Assembly: GCA_910585285.1 (NCBI GenBank)
Contig: CAJUDL010000051.1
Location: 1-23,474 of the forward strand
Origin: an uncultured Muribaculaceae bacterium
GTDB lineage: Bacteria; Bacteroidota; Bacteroidia; Bacteroidales; Muribaculaceae
Direction: 5' to 3'
Length of the DNA: 23,474 nt
Of this stretch, positions 13,967 through 22,612 are shown piece after piece (the stretch's first letter is position 1; every line of letters starts with the position of its first letter). The position numbers and the translations under genes are program-made. Under the pieces are notes generated by a model that worked only from the letters and a program-made list of their open reading frames with translations, had not been told where the DNA came from and did not search any database.

Positions 13967-15583
13967 TTATTCCACTTTCCCGAATTTCTCGATTAGTATT
14001 TTTTCTACTTCCTCAGCAGAGGGATTCACAGCGAGGATTGTGCCATCTTTATCTACCATCACAATCTTTCCACCACCATTGCCGGTATGATATTTCTTCC
14101 AGATTGAATTGACATCATCAAGTTCAACAAGGTTAAGCCACGGGTATCCATCTCGTTTAATGGCTTTAACCATTGCCTCGGTAGATGACTTCTCCCGAGC
14201 AACACCTATGATTTCAAATCCTTTGTCATGATATTTCTCATAGAATGGAATAAACTCTTTGCTGTGACGGCGACAGCTGCCACACCATGACGCCCACAGA
14301 TCGATTATGGCTACTTTCCCTCCAATCCTGTCAGATATCTTCACAATATTTCCCTCAAGATCAGGAGCGGAAAAATCTGTGTATTTCTTACCCGGTGCAG
14401 GATCTCCGGCTTCATACATCAAGCTTAACGTCTTATGATACGGATGTTCGGTTAGTGTATCCCGATAGTTTTCGATAAATATATCAAAAATCTTCTCCGG
14501 ATACGGATATCCGAAAGTTACAAGTTGGAGCATTTGGTAAAGATGTGCCGGAGAGGGTTTGGACAATTCTTCATGAAAAAATTGGCTGTTTACTTTGTCA
14601 CTGAGTTCGTAATATTCTTTCTTAACTCTTTTCCCTTCCTCAGAATATATCTTATCTTCTGAATATAAACGGCTGACTTCCTTGGAGAGACTGTCTTTCT
14701 GGCTTTTGGTGAGATTCCCCTCTTCCTTAAGTTTCTTTAAATTGTAGGCTTCCGGAGTGAGACCTTTTCCCGTTTTCTCCATATCTTCATAAAGTCTGCC
14801 AATGGGAGTCTCCTTAAGATTTAATTTGAGGTATGCTCTTCTTTTATTTTCGTATTCTTTGATAGCATTGGTTGCTGCGCCACCAGATATTACAGCATTT
14901 TCATTAAAGTCTTTAGGTATCTGAATCGATACGTCGGAGTCGGCAGAGGAAAAGCTTATATTTCTCCATGAACCATCAAGATATTCTGACCCAATACATA
15001 ATTTATAGACAAGAGGGCTGTCAGTATAAAGGTCATAGGCAAATTTACCATTGCGCACAGGAATAATTAAAGACTTATTGACACGATGGTCAGCTAAAGC
15101 TTCCGATAATATAAACCAGGAAGAGGCGGGATTTCCTTCAAGAGTGCCATGAATATGGGTCTTAAACGGTTTACGCACTGTTTCATGAAGTTTAACACCT
15201 GTCACCTCCCAACCATCAGGTTCTATGAAATCAATTATGGAATCGATGGGATTGACAGGTTCGAAAACATATACTGAAGATACGTATGCCGAATCACCGA
15301 GAAAATATTTCTCATCAATATTCAGTCCCTCAATATTCATAAGCTTATAAGAATTACCTGTGATGCGACCTTTCAGGATAGTATTCGACTGAGGACGTAT
15401 CCACCAGCCCAGTTTGCTGTAGATGTCTGTATTGACGCGTGTCGCAGAATCTGTCAGTTCGATAGCGGTAATGCTGAAAGTGACAGGTCCGTTGTCGAAA
15501 TCTGGATTGACGATTATTTTTGAAAAAGCGGAGATTGTTGTGAAGAATACAATTGCTCCGATGACGGCATATAGTTTTTTCAT
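13967..15583 (-). CDS. TlpA-like thiol-disulfide oxidoreductase with long N-terminal region
   Basis: The 538-residue exported protein has an N-terminal signal sequence (KKLYAVIGAIVFFTTISAFS). A long beta-rich N-terminal part (about 25-240) and a charged helical linker (about 240-340) precede the C-terminal thioredoxin fold (about 400-538). The active site is WASWCGSCRRH with Cys434 and Cys437. Where thioredoxins normally have a cis-proline, this protein has GNGGGKIVMVDKDG and no proline. Bacteroidetes have many such periplasmic TlpA paralogs, thought to reduce or resolve cysteines in exported proteins. It is the first gene of a probable operon with the SprT-like gene 14 bp behind. Confidence 0.9.
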   Translation of the reverse strand: MKKLYAVIGAIVFFTTISAFSKIIVNPDFDNGPVTFSITAIELTDSATRVNTDIYSKLGWWIRPQSNTILKGRITGNSYKLMNIEGLNIDEKYFLGDSAYVSSVYVFEPVNPIDSIIDFIEPDGWEVTGVKLHETVRKPFKTHIHGTLEGNPASSWFILSEALADHRVNKSLIIPVRNGKFAYDLYTDSPLVYKLCIGSEYLDGSWRNISFSSADSDVSIQIPKDFNENAVISGGAATNAIKEYENKRRAYLKLNLKETPIGRLYEDMEKTGKGLTPEAYNLKKLKEEGNLTKSQKDSLSKEVSRLYSEDKIYSEEGKRVKKEYYELSDKVNSQFFHEELSKPSPAHLYQMLQLVTFGYPYPEKIFDIFIENYRDTLTEHPYHKTLSLMYEAGDPAPGKKYTDFSAPDLEGNIVKISDRIGGKVAIIDLWASWCGSCRRHSKEFIPFYEKYHDKGFEIIGVAREKSSTEAMVKAIKRDGYPWLNLVELDDVNSIWKKYHTGNGGGKIVMVDKDGTILAVNPSAEEVEKILIEKFGKVE

Positions 15584-15605
15584 GACTCAATGAATTCGTA
15601 GGTTG

Positions 15606-15613
15606 CAAATATA
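15606..15613 (-). promoter_or_regulatory. -7 box of the TlpA-like gene
   Basis: TATATTTG on the minus strand is a perfect TAnnTTTG, 22 bp before the ATG at 15583. It has the same eight bases as the PAS gene promoter. The -33 region does not contain TTTG. Confidence 0.5.
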
Positions 15614-15670
15614 GCGAATAAATTTCAATAAAAACTCCTGGAAAAAGTAAAAAGTCATAAACTCTGAGAA

Positions 15671-15991
15671 GGGAAGAAGTAAAAGTAATAGGGTAAAGGT
15701 GAATTGGCGCGCCTCAACAAACCGAGTCAACTAAATATTTAGACGCCAAGGCGCGAAGGACGAAGCTTGATTCAAATTGTCACGAAAATATTAACACAGA
15801 GGAACATTGATTAAAACCTCTATTCCTCTGTTTCTGTGTTTAAATTGTTGTGTCAAAATATTTTAAGCAATTATCTCGAAAGCTCTTATCCTTCGCGCCT
15901 TCGCGTTTTAATTTTGTAGAAGTATTACGAGAGTCAGACATTAGAGTCATGCCAATTCTTCCTTTTTACCTGTTACCTTTTACTTCTTACC
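15671..15991. repeat. Long imperfect palindromic intergenic element
   Basis: Three nested inverted repeats lie in one 320-bp stretch: 15671-15707 with 15952-15991 (imperfect, GAAGTAAAAG...GAATTGG arm), 15748-15760 with 15889-15901 (perfect 13 bp, AAGGCGCGAAGGA), and 15794-15804 with 15823-15840 around an ACACAGAGGAA core. The whole can fold as one long hairpin. It occupies most of the 523-bp gap between the TlpA-like and YjbQ genes. There is no convincing gene inside; short ORFs there follow the palindrome. It may be a non-coding mobile or structural repeat. Confidence 0.65.
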
Positions 15992-16106
15992 TTATCGAAC
16001 TCGGTTCGATAAATGCGGATTTATCGAGTGCAATTTGAACATGAAACTGAGCACCCTAATAAGTAAGTAAATAATGTTTGAGAAAAGATATTAGTAAAAG
16101 TTAGCG

Positions 16107-16520
16107 TTAGGAATAGAGGGTTAGGACGAGGGTGCGTGGACCGCCATAGTCGCGGAATTCGCAGAGGTAGATGCCTTGCCAGGTGCCGAGGTTGAGACGT
16201 CTGTTGGTGACGGGAATTGTCAGCGACACTCCTGTCAACGAGGACTTCGCATGCGCCGGCATGTCGTCTGCCCCTTCCATAGTGTGGTCGTAGTAGGGTT
16301 CATTCTCAGGTACGATATGATCAAGAATCTTGTCCATATCCGTGCGCACATCCGGATCCGCATTTTCGTTGATTGTGAGTCCGCAGGACGTGTGCTTTAC
16401 GAACACGTTGAGCAATCCCGCGTCCGGCAGATTCGAGGGTAGATGACGTAATATTTCGCCTGTAATCAAATGACATCCGCGTCTTTTCGCGTCAAGTCTA
16501 AATTCAAATTGCTGTATCAT
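16107..16520 (-). CDS. yjbQ: YjbQ-family (UPF0047) protein, possible secondary thiamine-phosphate synthase
   Basis: The 137-residue protein matches the compact YjbQ/UPF0047 fold at full length. Family landmarks are KHTSCGLTINENADPDVR (42-59), HTMEGADDMPAH (79-90) and GTWQGIYLCEFRDYGGPR (112-129). Conserved histidines 43, 79 and 90 probably line the trimer active site. Some members have weak thiamine-phosphate synthase activity, but the true cellular role is unsettled. The gene is alone on its strand, flanked on both sides by long fold-back intergenic elements. Confidence 0.93.
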   Translation of the reverse strand: MIQQFEFRLDAKRRGCHLITGEILRHLPSNLPDAGLLNVFVKHTSCGLTINENADPDVRTDMDKILDHIVPENEPYYDHTMEGADDMPAHAKSSLTGVSLTIPVTNRRLNLGTWQGIYLCEFRDYGGPRTLVLTLYS

Positions 16521-16610
16521 AACCTATTGTCAGATTTATAGAACAAAGATAATTGATATTATTGATTTATTCACTATAAATTTATAAATTTACAATCAGG
16601 AAGTGATTCA

Positions 16611-16776
16611 ACTTCCGCAAGCAAGAAGTTGAAGTTTATAAGTTTAATCGCGCAAAGCGCAGTTTAAGAGTTTATTGGTTTGCCGCGATATTAGTATCTG
16701 GTTCAAACCGAGTCGACCCAGATAAACTTTTAAACTTATAAACTCTTAAACTTTAAGTTGAAGCTTGCGAAACTTA
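16611..16776. repeat. Second fold-back intergenic element with 24-nt repeat, copy 2
   Basis: A perfect 15-bp inverted pair, AGTTTAAGAGTTTAT at 16661-16675 and its complement at 16738-16752, lies inside weaker arms sharing CGCAAGC and AAGTTTATAAGTTT. The apex holds another stem, ATCTGG/CCAGAT. It includes the 24-nt block at 16643-16666 that also occurs at 1955-1978. The sequence AAACCGAGTC in its loop also occurs at 15718-15727 in the neighbouring palindrome. It lies between YjbQ and the flavin reductase. Confidence 0.6.
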
Positions 16777-16790
16777 AATATATACATAAT

Positions 16791-17357
16791 ATGAAGAATT
16801 TTAAACCTCAGGCGTGGATGCTCCCACAGCCCGTATTGATTATCGGCACATATAATGCTGACGGCACACCCAATGCCATGAATGCCGCATGGGGCGCCCA
16901 ATGGGACTATCACGAAATTGCAATATCCCTCGGTTCTCATGCCACTACCGACAATCTTAACCGTTGCGGCGAGTTCACGGTGGCATTTGCTACAAAAGAT
17001 ACGCTTGTTGCCGCGGATTATGTCGGAGTTGAAAGCGGAAGAAAACAGCCCGACAAGATTGCGCGTACAGGTTGGAAATCAGTGAAAGCAGAGAATGTCA
17101 ATGCACCGGTGTTTGAGTGTTTTCCCATGACACTGGAATGCAGGATAAAAGAGAAGATTCATGAATCGGAGACGGGATTTTATCTGGTTGCGGAAATTGT
17201 CAATATCGTGTGCGACGAGAAATATCTTGCCTCCGACGGTAAACCGGATGTAGAGAAAATGGAACTTATCACGTTCGATCCGATCCATAACGGATATATT
17301 GTGCTTGGATCGCGTGTGGGTAATGCATTCCACGATGGCTTGGCTCTGAAGAAATAA
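16791..17357 (+). CDS. Flavin reductase-like (flavoredoxin) protein
   Basis: I take the ATG at 16791 (MKNFKPQAWMLPQP), giving 188 residues. An earlier start at 16758 would add 11 residues encoded by the fold-back repeat. The protein has the split-barrel FMN-binding flavin reductase domain: QPVLIIGTYNADGTPNAMNAAWG at the N-terminus (14-36 region), ISLGSHATTDNL, and a FTVAFAT segment. The family binds FMN and uses it in reductase or electron-transfer reactions; the partner is unknown. The glycosylase gene starts 4 bp after its stop, so the two form an operon. Confidence 0.92.
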   Translation: MKNFKPQAWMLPQPVLIIGTYNADGTPNAMNAAWGAQWDYHEIAISLGSHATTDNLNRCGEFTVAFATKDTLVAADYVGVESGRKQPDKIARTGWKSVKAENVNAPVFECFPMTLECRIKEKIHESETGFYLVAEIVNIVCDEKYLASDGKPDVEKMELITFDPIHNGYIVLGSRVGNAFHDGLALKK

Positions 17358-17361
17358 GGGA

Positions 17362-17946
17362 ATGAAAGAATCTGAAGAAAAGCGTTGCTGGTGGTGTGGC
17401 GACGATCCTCTTTATGTGAAGTATCACGATGAGGAGTGGGGTCGCTATGTCACCGACGACCGCAAACTGTTTGAATTTCTGACGCTGGAAGGTGCGCAGG
17501 CAGGACTCTCATGGATAACCATACTCCGAAAACGGGAAGGTTACCGCGAAGCATTCCATGATTTCGACTATCGGAAAGTGGCATCCATGACACCCGAAGA
17601 TGAGGAGCGGCTGAGGCATTTTGACGGGATCGTGAAAAACCGGCGGAAAATCCACAGCGCCATAGTGAATGCGCAACTGTTTGGTGACATCGTTGATGAA
17701 TATGGCTCCTTCCATGACTACATCATCAGTTTCTTTCCCGGCAGACAATGCATAGTCAACGACATACCGGATAAAGAATCGGTTCCCGTCTCCTCGCCCA
17801 TATCCGATGCCATCAGTAAAGACATGCGTAGCCGTGGATTCAAATTCTTCGGCACCACCATCTGCTACTCCTTCCTCCAAGCCACAGGCTTCATCGACGA
17901 CCACCTCAACACCTGTCCCAGCAAATCTTTCCTACGATTTATATGA
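17362..17946 (+). CDS. tag: DNA-3-methyladenine glycosylase I
   Basis: The 194-residue base-excision repair enzyme removes 3-methyladenine from alkylated DNA. The zinc-snap residues of the E. coli enzyme are all present: Cys9 and His22 (RCWWCGDDPLYVKYHDEEWG) and His181 and Cys185 (DDHLNTC), with the same spacings (13 and 4). LEGAQAGLSW supplies the base-recognition Glu43 and Trp51. Its length is typical. It lies directly behind the flavin reductase gene and is probably translated from the same message. No terminator with a T-run was seen behind it. Confidence 0.96.
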   Translation: MKESEEKRCWWCGDDPLYVKYHDEEWGRYVTDDRKLFEFLTLEGAQAGLSWITILRKREGYREAFHDFDYRKVASMTPEDEERLRHFDGIVKNRRKIHSAIVNAQLFGDIVDEYGSFHDYIISFFPGRQCIVNDIPDKESVPVSSPISDAISKDMRSRGFKFFGTTICYSFLQATGFIDDHLNTCPSKSFLRFI

Positions 17947-18207
17947 TGCGCGTAGAATTTTTATGAACATATTTTTGAGATTGGGAATAATTGTTTAACT
18001 TTACGTTCCTAACGTTGTTTTGAAAAGCAATAATAAAGGATTCTATCACCATTTGGGGATTGAAGTTGTTTAAAAACTTCATTAGATAAACAGAAATACC
18101 GGCTCAAGCCGAAATACCTTCATAAATTATATCTTAAGTAAGTATTGAAAATTAGTTTATGGTAAGTAAATGTATTGCTTATTTAAATTTTGAATCTTTT
18201 GGTTGCC

Positions 18208-18263
18208 TTCTTGTTTTCTCATCACTCTCATAGCCCGCTATGCTCTTTCTTCGAAATCAAGAA
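18208..18263. repeat. Nested hairpin with CATAGC-CC-GCTATG apex
   Basis: TTCTTGTTTTC (18208-18218) pairs with GAAATCAAGAA (18253-18263) in 10 of 11 positions. At the apex, CATAGC (18229-18234) pairs perfectly with GCTATG (18237-18242) over a 2-nt loop. There is no T-run, so it is not a classical terminator. Confidence 0.5.
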
Positions 18264-18368
18264 ATCATCTCAAAATCTCCTAAAATTAAATATAAGAAAT
18301 TAAATATAAGTTAAATACCAACACTTATTAAAAATAAATTTTAAACAAAATTACAATATTTACGGAAG

Positions 18369-18393
18369 TCAACTTTGTGTTTGTGAAAGTTGA
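18369..18393 (+). promoter_or_regulatory. Inverted repeat before the HTCS start, possible operator
   Basis: TCAACTTT (18369-18376) and AAAGTTGA (18386-18393) form a perfect 8-bp inverted repeat with a 9-nt spacer, ending 32 bp before the chosen ATG. The left half (CAACTTTG) also approximates a TAnnTTTG -7 box. It could be an mRNA hairpin or a dimeric operator; which is not decidable here. Confidence 0.4.
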
Positions 18394-18425
18394 TTTGGAT
18401 AATTGTTATTCAAAAAGTAATTGTT

Positions 18426-21400
18426 ATGCTAAGACTAATACGACTAATCGCGTTGATGCTCCCGCTGTTTTTTGTAGAGGGACAGATCCGAGCGGGGATC
18501 CGTCCGATACAGGAAATCCTTAGGTTGGACAATACTTCCGGTCTAAAAAGTCAAAAAGCATACTCAATTTTAGATGATGAATACGGAGCTATCTGGATAG
18601 GCACTAAAGCTGGCGTAAATCGATATAATGGTCGCACTTTAAAGAATTATAATCTGACGGGAGACATATATTCTTTTGATGATATGGCGGGAGCGGGCAG
18701 AATGATCCGCTTATATAACAATAACGGAGAGTTATATGCTTATGACACAGCTGGAAAAATTTACTTATATTCAAAAATATTTGATAGATTTGATGTCGTA
18801 TTGCAACTTTCGGAACATACAAACGGTGATGCTTTAAATAAGTATATACATGCTTTTGATGGGTGTGAATTATTTGCAATGAACGATGGTTTATATATGC
18901 GCAGAGGACAAGAGTCTGTTGAACCAATTATTCCCAATATTACAGTTAATGAACTATTATGGTCAGATGAAAGGGTTTTTGTAGGGACTGTTTCTGGTCT
19001 AAAAGTTTTGAATAGAGACAGAACTATAAGTGATGTAAATGCCCTTCAAGGACTTAATATTATAAGCTTGTACCATGATGTCAAGAACAACCTTATATAC
19101 GCAGGTACTTTTGACAGAGGTTTATGGGTGTTGGACGTATTAAATCTTACATCACGTCAGATACATCCTGAAAGTGAATTGTTGGGTAAACCTATTCGTT
19201 CGATTATCGAACTTAACACGCATGAAATAGCTATAGGGGTTGACGGGAATGGCGTTTTATGTCTGAATAGGCACGATGAAAAACTTGATGTTCTTATTAA
19301 TACAGAAATCAATCCGGATTTTGCATTTGTGGGTAACGGAATATATGCTCTTAATACTGATAGCAATGGAAATTTGTGGATTGGAAGTTACACAGGAGGG
19401 GTCACAATGATCAGTTTCTCGTCGTTTCCAATCCAAATATTGATTCATCGAATGAATGGAGATAATTCTCTTGCTAATAATAATGTTAACGCTATAATAG
19501 AAAATATTGATGGGAATATATGGTATGCAACTGATAGCGGAATCAGTATTTCCTATGCTGGGGGAACATCATGGAGGCATGTTTTAAGAAATGAAGTTGT
19601 TGTAACTATGTGTCAAGCATCGAATGGTGACATTCTTGCCGGTTGCTATGGAGAAGGTTTATATCTGCTTGATAAAGCCGGGAATATAAAAAAGCATTGG
19701 TCACAAAAGAATGGAACGTTGCCATACGATTATATTTTTACAGTAAAAACTGATTCTAAAGGCAACATCTGGATGGGCTCCCCTCATGGGGCTCTTACCA
19801 TGCTTGATTGGGATTCTCAAAATACACGTCAGTTTATGATTGATAAGGTATTGTCAATCAACATTCTTGAAAATGACAATGTATGTGTAGGTACAGTCAA
19901 TGGATTCTATATATTGAATCCACATGCAGACAGTTTCAATTGGTATGCAAATCAGCGAGAACACGATGGTCTGGATATCAATTCTTATATCATACCGACA
20001 TTGTTCAATCGAGATTCAACCATTTGGCTTGGCACAGAGGGTGGAGGTCTGATGCTTTATGATATTCCCAGCCGTAAAATTATCAGAAAATATAAAGTTA
20101 CAGACGGATTGCCATCTAATGATATATATAGTCTCCAGAAAGATGCTTCCGGCAGATTATGGGTAGGCACAGGCAATGGTATAGCAACCATAGGCGATAC
20201 AATAGTATCCAGCCTTAATTATATTAATGGAGTCGCTCGCGAGTATAACAAATTGTCAAGCATACAGTTGTCTTCAGGTGATTTGATATTTGGAGGAACG
20301 GTTGGCGCGGTCCGGTTCTCTCCGGAGAAAATCAGTGCAATAGATTATTCCGCGAAACTCAGAATTACCGGATTTTATATTGAAGGGATTACAGATGAGC
20401 AGAACATGGAATTGCAGCCGTCAATTAAGAAAATGATTGATGACCATCATATTGTATTAGCATATAATCACAATTCTTTTCAGCTCGACTATGAGGCTAT
20501 AAACATTCAGTTTAGAGATGATATTTCATATCGCTATATTTTAGAAGGATATGATAAAGAATGGAGCGAGATATCTTTTGATGAAACAGCCAGGTTCCGA
20601 AATCTGCCTTCAGGGAATTATATTCTGAAGATTCAGGCACTCCGCAAAAGTGATGGAAGAATTTTAGATAACCAAACCATACGGATATCTGTCAAGAAAC
20701 CTTGGTGGCATACCATTTGGGCATGGATGCTATATATGATTATTATCGGTTGGTTGGTATACCTATTGATACGTTATAAATGGTATCAGCTTAGAAAACG
20801 CCATGATGAAGATAAGATTCGGTTCTTCATAAACGCAGCTCACGATATCAAGACACCGTTGTCGTTGATTATGGCTCCAATAGAAGAATTGGGTAAACAA
20901 GATGGATTACCTGATAAAGCAAAATATCTTTTGGAGATAGCAGGGAACAATATCCGGAAACTTAATGCTGTTACGGCACAGCTGTTGGATTTTGAAAAAA
21001 TTGATACTAAAAAATCAACGGTCAGATTTGAACCTCTGAATCTAAATTATTTATTATCCGAAGAAGTCAGTTGCTTCAGGAATATATGTGATAAAAAAGA
21101 TGTAAGACTGACATTGGATGTACCGGAAGAATCTATTGTGGTTTCCGCCGACAGGCATTTGATGGAACTGATGCTGGACAATTTGTTGTCAAATGCTTGC
21201 AAATATACTTCAGAAGGGGGTCATGTTGATATTTGTCTGTCTGCTAATAAAAACAAAGTGCATATTTCTGTCAGCGACAATGGCATTGGCATACCTGCTA
21301 AAGAACAAAAGAATATATTTACTAATGTTTACAGAGCGGAAAATGCCCGCGCCACACAAGAGACAGGGACTGGTTTCGGTCTGCTTCAGGTGAAACGTAT

Positions 21401-22400
21401 CGTTGATCTTCTTAAAGGGCACATTAGTTTTAAATCAAAAGAAGGGAAAGGTACAATATTTACTATTTCTTTCAAGCGGATATATGATGACCCTGCCATT
21501 CAATGGAATCCGGAGAATTTTAATTCTTCTGTTGATGAAATAAGGACATTCTCTGTGCCTGCATCATGTTTGTCGACTGATAAGAATGAAACCCTGCTGA
21601 TTGTAGAGGACAATGATGATCTTAGGAATTACCTCGCCTCAACATTTAAGGCAGAGTATAATGTTGTTGCTACATCCTCAGCCGATGATGCTTTAAAATT
21701 TCTTGAAAGCCATTATCCTGATATAATATTGTCAGATGTTATGATGCCGGGTATTCAAGGGGATGAGTTTTGTAAGACTCTCAAAGGCAATCCAGCCACA
21801 GCGGGTATTCCTGTAATATTGTTAACTGCAAAAACCAACCATGATGCTGTCGTTGAAGGGATTGAAAAAGGAGCTGATGATTATATCTCAAAACCGTTTA
21901 GTCTTGAAATTCTTAAAACGAAAATCAAAGGTATGCTTAATAACCGGAAACGGATTCGGGAATTCTTGCTGAATCAGGCTGTGAAAAAAGTGGAGACACA
22001 GGATAGCATATCACATCAGGATTTCAGCACACTGCATCCGGCTGAAGATAATCTTCCTCAGACACCTGATATCACTATGTCTGAATCCGATTGTGCGTTT
22101 GTGGATAAAGCTACAAATATCATCCTCTCCAATATCAGTGATGCCGAATTTGGTATAGAACAACTGTGCCGTGAAATGGCTATGAGCCGGACTCTGTTTT
22201 TCAGCAGGCTGAAATCTTTGACCGGCAAAGCGCCGCAGGAGTTTATCAGAATTCTCAGATTGGAGAAGGCTTCAGAATTACTTAAGAGTGGTATCTCAGT
22301 AAGTGAGGTGTGTGTGAGAACCGGATTCGCAAATTCCAAATATTTCAGCACTGTTTTTAAAAAGCATTTTGGGGTATCTCCAAGCAAATATAACGAGTGA
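18426..22400 (+). CDS. Hybrid two-component system sensor-regulator (HTCS)
   Basis: I start at the ATG at 18426 (1324 aa), whose MLRLIRLIALMLPLFFVEG is a signal sequence. A TTG at 18390 would put extra residues before it. The periplasmic part is a Reg_prop beta-propeller array (repeats such as GAIWIGTKAGVNRY, GNLWIGSYTGGV, GNIWMGSPHG, STIWLGTEGGGL, GRLWVGTGNGIA), then a Y_Y_Y domain to about 758. One membrane helix (about 766-787) leads to a HisKA domain (His806 in AAHDIKTPLS), an HATPase domain (Asn923; DNGIGIP, TGFGL), a receiver domain (Asp1104 in LSDVMMPG) and an AraC-type HTH (about 1227-1324). HTCS proteins sense oligosaccharides and activate nearby polysaccharide loci. The GH16 gene 212 bp downstream suggests beta-glucan sensing. 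Confidence 0.97.
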   Translation: MLRLIRLIALMLPLFFVEGQIRAGIRPIQEILRLDNTSGLKSQKAYSILDDEYGAIWIGTKAGVNRYNGRTLKNYNLTGDIYSFDDMAGAGRMIRLYNNNGELYAYDTAGKIYLYSKIFDRFDVVLQLSEHTNGDALNKYIHAFDGCELFAMNDGLYMRRGQESVEPIIPNITVNELLWSDERVFVGTVSGLKVLNRDRTISDVNALQGLNIISLYHDVKNNLIYAGTFDRGLWVLDVLNLTSRQIHPESELLGKPIRSIIELNTHEIAIGVDGNGVLCLNRHDEKLDVLINTEINPDFAFVGNGIYALNTDSNGNLWIGSYTGGVTMISFSSFPIQILIHRMNGDNSLANNNVNAIIENIDGNIWYATDSGISISYAGGTSWRHVLRNEVVVTMCQASNGDILAGCYGEGLYLLDKAGNIKKHWSQKNGTLPYDYIFTVKTDSKGNIWMGSPHGALTMLDWDSQNTRQFMIDKVLSINILENDNVCVGTVNGFYILNPHADSFNWYANQREHDGLDINSYIIPTLFNRDSTIWLGTEGGGLMLYDIPSRKIIRKYKVTDGLPSNDIYSLQKDASGRLWVGTGNGIATIGDTIVSSLNYINGVAREYNKLSSIQLSSGDLIFGGTVGAVRFSPEKISAIDYSAKLRITGFYIEGITDEQNMELQPSIKKMIDDHHIVLAYNHNSFQLDYEAINIQFRDDISYRYILEGYDKEWSEISFDETARFRNLPSGNYILKIQALRKSDGRILDNQTIRISVKKPWWHTIWAWMLYMIIIGWLVYLLIRYKWYQLRKRHDEDKIRFFINAAHDIKTPLSLIMAPIEELGKQDGLPDKAKYLLEIAGNNIRKLNAVTAQLLDFEKIDTKKSTVRFEPLNLNYLLSEEVSCFRNICDKKDVRLTLDVPEESIVVSADRHLMELMLDNLLSNACKYTSEGGHVDICLSANKNKVHISVSDNGIGIPAKEQKNIFTNVYRAENARATQETGTGFGLLQVKRIVDLLKGHISFKSKEGKGTIFTISFKRIYDDPAIQWNPENFNSSVDEIRTFSVPASCLSTDKNETLLIVEDNDDLRNYLASTFKAEYNVVATSSADDALKFLESHYPDIILSDVMMPGIQGDEFCKTLKGNPATAGIPVILLTAKTNHDAVVEGIEKGADDYISKPFSLEILKTKIKGMLNNRKRIREFLLNQAVKKVETQDSISHQDFSTLHPAEDNLPQTPDITMSESDCAFVDKATNIILSNISDAEFGIEQLCREMAMSRTLFFSRLKSLTGKAPQEFIRILRLEKASELLKSGISVSEVCVRTGFANSKYFSTVFKKHFGVSPSKYNE

Positions 22401-22497
22401 CAGCGGTCAGCCGATGGGTTGACGGCTATAAATATCGACATATACGGCTCATTTCGTGGCTTTGTATACGATTGATTATAAGCGTGTAATTATTTAT

Positions 22498-22534
22498 GTC
22501 AGCAATCAAACCTCAAAATGTCAGTAATCAAACC
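22498..22534 (+). promoter_or_regulatory. Direct-repeat operator candidate for the HTCS
   Basis: GTCAGCAATCAAACC (22498-22512) and GTCAGTAATCAAACC (22520-22534) are 15-mers with one difference, 22 bp start to start, about two DNA turns. The downstream copy ends 21 bp before the -7 box at 22556 and so covers the place where a -33 TTTG would be. AraC-type proteins commonly bind direct repeats next to the core promoter, so binding by the upstream HTCS is a reasonable inference. Confidence 0.6.
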
Positions 22535-22555
22535 AGAGTGTGCATGAGCCTGTGT

Positions 22556-22563
22556 TAATTTTG
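22556..22563 (+). promoter_or_regulatory. -7 box of the GH16 / polysaccharide locus promoter
   Basis: TAATTTTG matches TAnnTTTG and is followed by CG. There is no TTTG 19-21 bp upstream; the direct repeat ends there, as expected for an activator-dependent promoter. Transcription would begin near 22570, giving a leader of about 40-45 nt. Confidence 0.6.
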
Positions 22564-22574
22564 CGTCACTGATT

Positions 22575-22598
22575 CCCGCAGAATGATATGCGGGTTTT
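22575..22598 (+). promoter_or_regulatory. Leader hairpin followed by TTTT before GH16
   Basis: CCCGCA (22575-22580), an 8-nt loop and TGCGGG (22589-22594) form a GC-rich 6-bp stem followed by TTTT. It lies between the predicted transcription start and the ATG at 22613. The stem is short for a terminator; it may stabilise the mRNA or act as an attenuator. Confidence 0.45.
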
Positions 22599-22612
22599 AA
22601 ATTAACCTTAAA

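Larger units (their letters stand above)
17947..18425. other. AT-rich intergenic region with hairpins, no gene
   Basis: This 479-bp stretch has no credible ORF. It contains GAAGTT/AACTTC (18063-18081) and CGGCT/GCCG (18102-18113) small hairpins, TAAGTAAG-like words also seen near 6180 and 16060, a larger hairpin at 18208-18263 and an inverted repeat at 18369-18393. It presumably holds the 3' end of the glycosylase transcript and the promoter of the HTCS gene. Confidence 0.6.

Noticed and set aside
15671..15991. CRISPR array or tandem-repeat array
   Set aside because: The repeats are inverted and nested, not direct and regularly spaced; no cas genes are nearby.
15850..16038. Plus-strand ORF of 62 codons in the TlpA-YjbQ gap
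   Set aside because: It lies within the right arm of the palindromic element and has no independent coding signs.
22400..22440. Terminator directly after the HTCS gene
   Set aside because: AGCCG/CGGCT can pair over five bases only and is not followed by a T-run.
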